Positions 56,238 to 64,000 of a stretch of DNA of 64,000 bases are shown one piece after another; position 1 is the stretch's first letter; each line of letters opens with the position of its first letter. Under the pieces are notes generated by a model that had not been told where the DNA came from, did not search any database, and worked only from the letters and a program-made list of their open reading frames with translations. The position numbers and the translations under genes were made by a program. Source of the stretch: Vanrija pseudolonga (taxonomy: Eukaryota > Basidiomycota > Tremellomycetes > Trichosporonales > Trichosporonaceae); the NCBI RefSeq assembly GCF_020906515.1, contig NC_085849.1:1550001-1614000 (forward strand), in the 5' to 3' direction.

Positions 56238-57909
56238 ATGTCGCCCGCTGCCGCGTACCCCGCCATCAAGCTCTTTGCCGGTGCGTACATGAGATGGGGG
56301 TCACGAGGGAGACGGGAGATGGGAGAGGGAGGGAGGCGCAGTGCAGCGCCGGAGGAAGAGGAGGGGGAGGGAGCAGAGAGACGAGCCAGATGCCCAGGAC
56401 GCCGCCCACTAACGCCCCGCAGGCTCGTCCCACCCCGAGCTCGCGCAGCTCATCGCCAAGCGCCTCAACATCCCCCTCGCGCGCGCCAACGTCTCGCAGC
56501 CCCCCTCGGGCGAGACCAAGGTCACGATCGTCGAGAGCGTGCGCGACTACGATGTGTACATTCTCAACACTGTGAGTGTGATGTGGGCGCTGTGATGTGG
56601 GCGCGGCGCGGTGAGATGGAGGGATGGGTGGAGGAGGAGGAGTGGGTGGCTGCGGTGCGATGGGCGGCGCCGGAAGAATCGGTACGACGTCGTATCCTTC
56701 CTCGCACATCGCAATAGAGCTGCGGATCACCTCTCGCTCGGGTCACGGGGCCAACTGGCAAAGCATTACCAGCAAACCTGGCCCGGACGGGTGGTAGAAA
56801 TATCTGCTAGCAGAGCGCGCCGAGACGGAGTGAGGACTGGGCGGCGGACGAGCCGAGCCCAAGCCACTCGGGAGGCGCCGCGGCCTCGAGCCATGCCGAG
56901 CGACGGACAGCAGAACTCGACTAACCTCCCCAGGGCGCCGGCGCCGTCAACACCTCCCTCATGGAGCTGTGCATCATGATCCACGCGTGCAAGATTGCCT
57001 CGGCCCGCCGCATCACGGCCATCATCCCCCACTTCTTCTACGCGCGCCAGGACAAGAAGGACAAGTCGCGCGCCCCGATCACCGCCAAGCTTGTCGCCAA
57101 CATGCTGCGCGAGGCGGGTTGTGACCATGTCATTGTAAGTGTGCTACGGCAAGCGGGCGAAAGCCCGCGAGCCATGGCAGAATTGTGCTCTCGGTGGACC
57201 ACCCGCTGACGCTCCTCAGACCATGGACCTGCACGCATCACAGATCCAGGGCTTCTTCGACGTGCCCGTTGACAAGTGAGTGGTTGTGGGGCCTTGTGGC
57301 GGTGGTCTGGATCATCAGATCCGCTACGATAGCTCTAGCCTCTTCGCTTGACCCTTGGGCTGACACCGCAGCCTCTACGCCGAGCCATCAATGATCCAGT
57401 ACATGAAGACGCACATCGACATCAAGAACTGTGTCATTGTCTCGCCCGACGCCGGTGGTGCCAAGCGCGCCACGTCGATTGCCGACCGACTCAACGTCGA
57501 CTTTGCCCTGTTCCACAAGGAGCGGAAACGCGCCAACGAGGTCTCGCGCATGGTGCTCGTCGGCTCGGTCAAGGGCAAGGTCGCCGTGCTCGTCGACGAC
57601 ATGGCCGACACGTGCGGCACGCTCGGCCTCGCTGCGCGCCACCTGATCGAGGCTGGCGCCACAAAGGTGTACGCCTTTGCTACGCACGGCATCTTGTCGG
57701 GCCCCGCACTCAAGGTCATCTCGGAGAGCGGCATGGAGAAGCTTGTCATCACCAACACGATCCCACAATCGCACAATGTCGCAAAATGCGACAAGATTGA
57801 CGTTGTCGACGTCAGCCCCGTGCTCGCCGAGACCCTGCGCCGCTCCCACTTTGGAGAGTCGGTCTCGTACCTCTTCCACGAGGTGCCGTTTGCCAACGGC
57901 GTTCCCTAG
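56238..57909 (+). CDS. PRS: Ribose-phosphate pyrophosphokinase (PRPP synthetase)
   Basis: Five exons, 56238-56280, 56423-56571, 56934-57134, 57220-57275 and 57372-57909, give 328 aa. The enzyme transfers pyrophosphate from ATP to ribose-5-phosphate, making PRPP for purine, pyrimidine, His, Trp and NAD synthesis. Family marks are [16 protein letters not shown], the flexible-loop region [57 protein letters not shown] and the PRPP-binding loop [14 protein letters not shown]. There is no insertion of the kind found in yeast Prs1/Prs5, so this is a standard catalytic (Prs2-4 type) subunit. The second intron (362 nt) is about eight times the local norm. Confidence 0.95.
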
Positions 57910-58277
57910 TCGCCCAGTCGCGGTAACCTAAAAATTGTCCTGTGCTGTGTGTACGTTAGAGTTGAGGACGACTCGTGTGATGCATCAAAGTGAGCTAGTG
58001 AGGGGCGAGCGAGCTGCGAGCTGCGAGCGCGGAGCGCGAGTAGCGAGGAGCAATGTGGGGGTCGTGGGGCCAACCTATGTTCAGTACCCCGCTTGAGGCC
58101 ATGTGAAGGCCGTTGCGTGTGCCACAGGTCGCGTCCACCATGTCTCTTCACTTACGGAACCAAATCGTTGCAATGTCGTTTCCTCCACTCTCGACGCCTT
58201 TCTGCTATTGACACTCTTTGCCACACCTTCTTTGCCACACCCAACACACGCGAGCAAGCAATCAGCAAGCAAGCACC
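57910..58277. other. Intergenic between PRS and the small membrane protein gene
   Basis: This 368 bp region contains a GAGCGAGCTGCGAGCTGCGAGCG-like run of short direct repeats near 58004-58027. No gene is seen. Confidence 0.4.
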
Positions 58278-58949
58278 ATGCCGTGAGCTATACATGGCGC
58301 TGTGATAGCTGACACGGTAGCTCCTCTGACGTCCTGACCTCTGCGGGTCTCCTGGTCCTCCTCGTTGTCGTGGTCTGTGCGTATACTCGGGCTCGTGTCG
58401 TGGCGCGGGGCGGCGATGCCATCGGTTGGCAGTGCAGCATGCGGCGCGCATCACCGCCTCGCCCCATCGCTCCGTCGCTCCGTGGCCCCATTGCCTCGTC
58501 GCTACTCGGCTCCCCAGCTGACACACACCCCGCCCAGACGCCGCCGTCCTGATCCAGCGCAAGCTCACGTCGGCCGAGGCGTCCGCCTCCAAGTCGCTCC
58601 AGGCCCACGGCGTGACCTACTCCGAGGGCAAGCTGAGCGTCAAGACGGACCGCGCGCCGCTCAGCCGCGAGCAGCAGATCGCCGCGGGCAAGGACGCCAT
58701 CGCGGGCGTTGCGAAGCGCGTCGAGGAGCGCGGAGGGTACAGCGCTGGCGGGGCCGCGAGCGTCGTCGAGGGTGTTTCGAGCGGGTATGAGAGGTGAGTC
58801 TGGGTGTGGGGTGCGGGGGGAGGGCTGAGAAGATGATGGAGTGGAGAAGATCAGAAGAGAAGAGGAGGGGCGCGCGCGCGCAGTCGAACAGTGCTCACAC
58901 CCACAGCCCAGGCAAGGCCGGCTTCAGGCGCACCAAGAAACTCGACTAG
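58278..58949 (+). CDS. Small N-terminally anchored membrane protein
   Basis: Four exons, 58278-58282 (5 nt, ATGCC), 58321-58376, 58538-58793 and 58907-58949, join in frame to 119 aa. The product starts MPSSDVLTSAG and has one hydrophobic span of about 18 residues (LLVLLVVVVYAAVLI) at 12-26, then a Lys/Arg-rich turn (QRKL) that by the positive-inside rule places the C-terminal part in the cytosol. The rest is hydrophilic: KTDRAPLSREQQIAAGKDAI, GVAKRVEERGG, and a basic end KAGFRRTKKLD. I recognise no family. Correct recovery of the start depends on the 5 nt exon; an automatic annotation would probably begin at 58612 and lose the membrane span. Confidence 0.65.
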
Positions 58950-59554
58950 GCGGGCGGCCGATTTGGGATCCCGGATGCTGGATGTACATGTGCTCGCTCT
59001 ACCTGCTGGCTGTCGTCTGCTGGCGTCGTCCGATGGCCACCGCTCGGTCCGGCCTGTGGCCCGGCGGGTGTGCTGTGCTCGGGTCGGACGACTGACGCGG
59101 TGTCCCTGTGTCGGTTCGGCCTCTTGGGCACTTCTGTCGGTCAATACAATGCTTACTCTGCGCTACTGATTCTACTACGCCACCGCCCTGCCCCTGAAAG
59201 TTCTGATGTGCGGTGGACCGGTGGACGCCGGCAGTCCTCGCCTTCCCGCGCCTCCTACGCCGGCTGCACAGGCTCCCATTCCATCAGACCACTCGTGCAG
59301 GACTCGTGCACAGCATTGGCAGCAGCCTTCGGACTACTTGAAGGGGCTGACTCTCGCTCACCACCACACTTGCCCTGCTCATTCACTTAACACATACATC
59401 TCATATTAGCGGCCACACCGACACGCCGCCCACTTTAACTGCTATTAACCTCTGAAGTAAATGAGGTGCGGTCGCCCGCAGATGAACAAAAAGACAACCG
59501 CCATTATAAAAGGGGCGGTAAATACGAGTCGGTATCGACGCCGAAGTCGGTCGC
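58950..59554. other. Convergent 3' intergenic region
   Basis: This 605 bp region separates the stop of the small membrane protein (+) and that of the Ytp1-family gene (-). No gene is supported. Confidence 0.45.
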
Positions 59555-61963
59555 CTAGACCCTCGCGTCGCCCTCGTCGGCAGCCAGCTGCACGCCGCGC
59601 TGCACACGGAGCAGCGCGTAACCCTTGACAGCCAGCACGACGACGACCCAGCAGAAGATGAGACACGTGAGCGCGACCGTCACGTTGAGGAACGCCATCA
59701 TGTCGTCGAACCCGGTGCGCATGGCCGCAAACGCAATCTCTTCGTCGGAGAGCATGAAGACAATGCCGCCAGCGGCCCAGCCAAACGCCGTGAGCACCTC
59801 TGTCGGCGGGCGCGAGGGCAGTGTCGACTCGGTTGGCGGGCGGAGCCACAGGAAGAAGTAGGTGAGGAAGCGGAACAGGCTGCCGCCGGCGAGCAGAATA
59901 CCCCACAGCTTGTGGATCTCGACCTGGAACACGTAGTCCTGGTGGTGGGCCGCCATGGCGAGGCCGGTAATGGCGATCGTGAGCGCGGGTAGGGGATTGA
60001 AGCTGAAGGCGTACGACGGCGGCTTGCGCACGCGGTCGCCCGGGCGGCCAGCGTACATGACTGCGCCGAGGATGCGGCGGATGGTCGGCGACTCGAGGAG
60101 CATGCCGCTCAGCCCGGCGAACCAGAACATGACAGCAATCGAGATGTGCTGGACCTGCTTGACAGAGTACGGGTCGCCGGCCTTGGCGCCGAAGCGCTCC
60201 ATCCACGTGTTGGTGATGCCGTACAGGAAGATGACGAAGCACTCGACCATCTCCGCCGAGATGGCGCTCGAGCCGGCAGGCTTGCGGTTCCACGCCCACC
60301 CGAGGTCGGCATACGCGCCGAGGTAGCGCGCGAACGTGAGCACGCCGTAGCCGAAGAAGATGGACCCCTTGATGATATGCGCGGCGCACGTGTTGATGTA
60401 GCCGCCGCGGCACATGCCGACGTACACCGGCAGGCCGGACAGCACGCACACGTACGCGAAGACGACCTGCGTGCGGCGGATCCAGGTGAGGACGATTTCG
60501 CCGATCCGGCGTGCGGAGGTCGCGGGCGTGGTGGCAGCTGATGCTGGGGGGTGTGGCGCGGCCCATGCGGCGGTGCGCTCGCGCTGCTCGGCCTCGAAAA
60601 GCTCGCTGACGTCGAACGCGCCACGGGAGCGGGCCTTGGCCTTGGTGGTGGTGGTGTGTGCTCGCTCGCCCATTTCGAGGATGCCGACGCCGCGGGCCGA
60701 GCCACCGCTCGAGCTCCCGGCGATAGGCGAGATGGGCGAGTGGTCGTGCAGCGTGCCCTCGGAGCCTGTTGAGCGGCGGGATACCGCTGGAGGCGGGGAC
60801 GCGCGGGGCGACTCGTCCTCCTCGTCCCCGATGGCGAAGACGGTGCCGTGCGGGTGGTGGTCTTCCTCGTCGTCCGACTCGTCGTTGTCGTGCACCAGCC
60901 CGACCATCTCGTACCGCGCCGCACCGAGCTTGTCCTCGCGTGTGGCTGACAGAGCTGAGGAGAACCACGAGCGCCAGTCCCTCTGCCCAGAGCGGTAGTG
61001 CCGCACTCCTGACGAGATGAGTCCAAGCGAGTCGAGCACCGCGAGGCCGATGGACAGGAAAACGAGCATTGTGCCCATGCTGCCGTGCTTTGCGCCTTGA
61101 TACCTGCGAAAAGACATCGGTTAGCGGGAGTCAAAGCAGGCACAATCTCGCAATCTGGCCAGGGTAAATGGTCGATAAGGAATTTCTAATCTGCCACCAG
61201 AGGCCGCCCCTCCCTGAAATAAATCCACACTTACATGACTGGCATGGCGGCTTTGTAAGCTACGCCCGCGAGCCAGCCGAACACGACAATGGCGAGGAAG
61301 GCGCCGTTGGCGAGGTAGTGCGACGGGTGTCCAGCGGCGCGGAGGGCGAGTGCTGCGCTGGGTCAGTGGGGCACGAGGCGAGGCAAGATCGGCAGAAGCA
61401 AGGCAGGGCTGGGCGCGCCCCACTAGCTTGGCAAACTGCCACTGAGCTTACGCACCGAGCGGCAGCGCACCAAAGTACGCGAGCATCATGGCCACGACGT
61501 GCGTGACCATCAGACGCGGGTGGGACGGCACAGTCTGCGGGTCCCACCCGTCGTCGAGGTCCTCCCCGAAGATGGCCTGGTCCTTGGTCAGGCGGAAGTC
61601 GGCGTCGAGGTACGTCGGGGGGAACTTGTGCCAGTTGTGGATGTCGGCGTCGTCGAGCACCGTCTTGACGGGGCCCTTGTGGTGGTGGTGGTCTGGCTCG
61701 TGGGCTGGCGCGGGGGCTCCGGAGGAGGTGGGGACGGTGGTTGTGGTGGTGGCGGCGTGCTCGTGCTCGTCGGTGTGCTCGTGCTCGTCGGTGTGCTCGT
61801 GCTCATGGCCGTGCTCGTCGCCACCGCCCATGTCCATGTCCATGCCGTCGTGCTCGTCGCCATGGCGGAGCACCAGCCCGGCTCCAGCTCCGGCGGGACT
61901 GGCAACAGCAGCAGCAGTGACGGCTATGGGCAGCACGCCGAGGACGAAAAGGTGCGGCCTCAT
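59555..61963 (-). CDS. Ytp1-family multi-span membrane protein with His-rich N-terminus
   Basis: Minus-strand exons are 61452-61963, 61235-61357 and 59555-61103, encoding 727 aa. A signal peptide (about residues 1-22) is followed by a His/Asp/Glu/Met-rich lumenal segment (DEHDGMDMDMGGGDEHGHEH, then HTDEHEH repeats and DHHHHKG). Next is the DUF2427 part with HPRLMVTHVVAMMLAYFGAL and GAFLAIVVFGWLAGVAYKA, then the Ytp1 core with many membrane spans. Landmarks are YQGAKHGSMGTMLVFLSIGL, VYVGMCRGGYINTCAAHIIKGSIFF, GITNTWMERFG, AVMFWFAGLSGMLLES and QDYVFQVEIHKLWG. Ytp1-like proteins are organelle or plasma membrane proteins that resemble cytochrome b561-type and electron-transfer folds; their role is unknown. 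The His-rich stretch suggests metal binding by inference. Confidence 0.88.
61757..61804 (+). repeat. 18 bp tandem repeat coding for His-Glu-rich units
   Basis: The unit GTGCTCGTGCTCGTCGGT repeats about 2.7 times within the Ytp1-family gene. On the coding (minus) strand it encodes repeats of T-D-E-H-E-H. Length variation between strains is possible. Confidence 0.7.
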
Positions 61964-63297
61964 TATCAGCTACCTGCACTCGTCATCAGCTTTCGTCCAG
62001 AGGGAGGGGGGAGGGCCTGGCCACTCGGCCAGCCAGCAGCAGACAGCGTACCTCTGTTTCTTATCAGTAGAGTGTGAGAGTTGCTCGAACGAACGTCGAT
62101 ATCGTCGCCGTCGTCACGGCGATCGCTCGCAAAGGGATAGGGAGAAGTGAAGAAAGGCAGGCTGCCTGCATACATTGTCTCAAGGAGGAGGGAGGAGGTG
62201 AGGTAACCCGGGGGACCGTACCGGGGCACGCCGGGGCGTTCAGCTCCATGGCATCTAGGATAGGTGACCTAGGTCGGCAGCGGCGGCGGCATGCTTGCCG
62301 TCGGTCGGGCCCGGGGCAGCCTTGCCTGTAACAGCAGGCAGGCATGCAGGCATGCAGGGAGGCAGCCGGCCGACCGGCCAGCTACGTAGCCTGCGTGCGT
62401 GCGGCACGCAGCAACCTTGCCTTGCTTGGCTTGTTCTGTTGTTCCGACTCGAGCGCTGGTCCCAGTCGCCCAGCCGCCGTGGCCCAGTGGCGACAATTGT
62501 CGCCTCCTGAGGACTGACGACGTGGGCGGACACCCTCCACCCGCTTTTCTGCCAGTCACATGTCGAGCGGGGCGGCGCGAGCCTGCCGAGCGGCGAGCCA
62601 GAGGGGCACTTCGGCCGCCGAAGCGCACGGCGGGTGCCGCGAGCGAGCGCGGTTCCCACACGGCAGAGCAGCAGCAGCTCAACTGGCAACTTTGTGCCCT
62701 TCGGGGACCACGTAATCAGTCGCCGCACATTTTGTCGGCCACTGATCGGAGCTCACCGAACCGCACGGCACGAGTGGAGCTAGAGTAGCGACATTCCCCA
62801 CCCTTGCTCGCTTTCGAAAGGCGTCGCTTTACTGAAATAATGACGAGACGGCGTTGCCCCCTCGTTAGAGAGCAACACGACCGCCTGGTGGAGCTGGTGG
62901 AGCCTGCACGTACATTACCACATATTATAACCACCGCGCCGCCGTATCGCCATGCATCTCCGTGCGCCACTCGCTGCGCACTCGGCACCGTTGCAACGCC
63001 ACGCCGCGACTCACTCTGACGTCAACGGCGCAACCTCGGACCAGTCGGCCGGTCGGCAGACACTCGACACTCGTCGTCGTCTTGGCCCACCACCGGGCCG
63101 AACTCATCAACAGACTACCGCCCGCTCAACCCCGCTTAACACCCCATCTTCCACAACATGATTCATTCCTAGCATCTGAGATGTGCTTCTGAGATGTGCT
63201 TGTACAATACGGCAAAGCGACAACCACGCCGACTGGCCGCCCAATGCCCCGACGCCGCGGCGCCGACCTAAAGTTTCTATCAACGCTTCGCTCCTCC
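61964..63297. other. Intergenic between the ClpB/Hsp104 3' end and the Ytp1 promoter
   Basis: This 1334 bp region holds the promoter of the Ytp1-family gene (reading left) and the 3' end of the disaggregase gene. Short GCATGCAGG repeats lie near 62338-62362. No gene or RNA is supported. Confidence 0.45.
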
Positions 63298-64000
63298 CTA
63301 TGGCATCTCGCCAGACTCCTTGAACGCATCCTTGACCTCCTTGTCGCTACCCGCGTCGCTGCCCTCTTCTTCCGCTTCGGGCTGGTTGGGGTCGGGGCGC
63401 GACGAGAGCTCAATCTTGTCGTTCTTGAGGTGGACCGTCACAATCTCGCCGTCCTTGACGGTTCCGTTGAGCATCTTGAGCGCGAGCGGGTTGGAAATCT
63501 GCTCGCGCACCACACGCTGCACGGCACGCGCACCGTACCTGTCCGAGTAGCCCTTCTTGGCGAGCCACTCGCGCGCAGGCTCAGTCACGTCGAGCGTGAT
63601 GCGGCGGCCAGAGAGACGCGACTGCACCTCCTTGAGGCGGAGGTTGACAATGTCGAGGATGATGCTGGGCGGGAGCTTGTTGAACACGACCAGCTCGTCG
63701 AGACGGTTGATGAGCTCGGGCTTGAAGAACTTGCCGACGTCGCGGAGGACAGCAGCCTTGGCGCTGTCGCTCACACTGCCGTCCTTGTTCATCGCTCCCG
63801 GCTCATAGAGGGCCTCGGAGCCCAGGTTGGACGTGAGAGCGATAATCGTGTTCTTGAAGTTGACTTGGCGGCCCTGGCCGTCGGTGAGGGTGCCTTCTTC
63901 CAGGACCTGAAGGAGGATGTTGGCCACATCGGGGTGGGCCTTCTCAATCTCGTCGAACACCACAACCGAGTATGGCCGGCGGCGAACAGCCTCGGTCAGC
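63298..64000 (-). CDS. ClpB/Hsp104-family AAA+ disaggregase (C-terminal part)
   Basis: The gene enters at the right edge and ends at 63298; 233 codons are visible without an intron. They cover the end of the second AAA+ module: Walker B VVVFDEIEKAHPDVANILLQ, the stretch GTLTDGQGRQVNFKNT, sensor 1 ALTSNLGS, the Arg-finger region FKPELINRLDELVVFNKL, and sensor 2 GYSDRYGARAVQRVV. The C-terminal tail is acidic (PEAEEEGSDAGSDKEVKDA) and does not end in the DDLD found in cytosolic Hsp104. So this may be the mitochondrial Hsp78/ClpB type; the N-terminus that would settle localisation is outside the window. The family unfolds aggregated proteins with Hsp70. Confidence 0.9.
   Translation of the reverse strand, partial: LTEAVRRRPYSVVVFDEIEKAHPDVANILLQVLEEGTLTDGQGRQVNFKNTIIALTSNLGSEALYEPGAMNKDGSVSDSAKAAVLRDVGKFFKPELINRLDELVVFNKLPPSIILDIVNLRLKEVQSRLSGRRITLDVTEPAREWLAKKGYSDRYGARAVQRVVREQISNPLALKMLNGTVKDGEIVTVHLKNDKIELSSRPDPNQPEAEEEGSDAGSDKEVKDAFKESGEMP

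Noticed and set aside
1-64000. Mobile elements, CRISPR arrays, retroelements or transferred bacterial gene blocks
   Set aside because: No transposase, reverse transcriptase, integrase, long terminal or inverted repeats, or spaced repeats were seen. Composition and intron style are uniform across the window.

Overview
The window is nuclear DNA of a GC-rich, intron-rich fungus, most likely a basidiomycete yeast of the Tremellomycetes (Trichosporonales or Cryptococcus-like). This placement is inferred from gene style. Nearly every gene is cut by 35-60 nt introns of the form GTGAGT ... CTGAC/CTAAC ... CAG, third codon positions are rich in C and G, and UXS1, GMPPA and palI/Rim9 homologues are present. 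No rRNA, CRISPR array, insertion sequence, retroelement or other mobile element was recognised. There is one tRNA.

Layout, left to right. 1-452: N-terminal part of a secretory protein (-). 1141-3573: mitochondrial methionyl-tRNA formyltransferase and the E2 enzyme UBC13 (+). 4042-5937: palI/Rim9-like membrane protein (-). 7498-9871: LEA2-like single-pass membrane protein and an unrecognised helical protein (+). 9964-11112: eIF3j (-), sharing a 290 bp divergent promoter with a cyclin L homologue (11403-12529, +). 12839-14171: lineage-specific hypothetical (-). 14525-14910: DUF1748 protein (+). 16281-21853: two tandem amino-acid permeases with very different intron counts. 22107-22178: tRNA-Asp. 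22591-25117: a cluster of small proteins, each ending in one hydrophobic segment. 25656-26907: TauD/TfdA-family dioxygenase. 28128-29558: RHO1. 30565-33252: VPS9 Rab5 exchange factor. 33519-35151: GMPPA-type guanylyltransferase (-). 36979-40503: Boi-like SH3-SAM-PH scaffold with an added C-terminal CH-like domain. 41806-43676: UDP-glucuronate decarboxylase UXS1. 44825-47663: YTH-domain m6A reader. 48170-51134: MCM2. 51337-52471: EFM7-type methyltransferase. 52964-55443: Asi1/Asi3-like RING membrane ligase. 56238-57909: PRPP synthetase. 58278-58949: small membrane protein. 59555-61963: Ytp1-family protein (-). 63298-64000: C-terminus of a ClpB/Hsp104-family disaggregase (-).

The content is mainly housekeeping. 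Three loose themes can be drawn, without evidence of a dedicated cluster: nucleotide sugars for glycans (GMPPA for GDP-mannose, UXS1 for UDP-xylose), polarity and membrane traffic (RHO1, Boi-like scaffold, VPS9), and nutrient use (two amino-acid permeases, a sulfonate/taurine-type dioxygenase). I see no classical defence or mobile system. The most unusual local features are the head-to-head pair of small membrane-tailed paralogues, the permease pair with 6 versus 11 exons, a likely GC-AG intron directly after the MCM2 start codon with MluI cell-cycle boxes upstream, a recurring pattern of initial coding exons only 3-43 nt long, and the CH-like domain added to the Boi-like scaffold.

Exon borders were read by eye. 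Each multi-exon model was checked for frame closure, but no alignment or transcript data were available.
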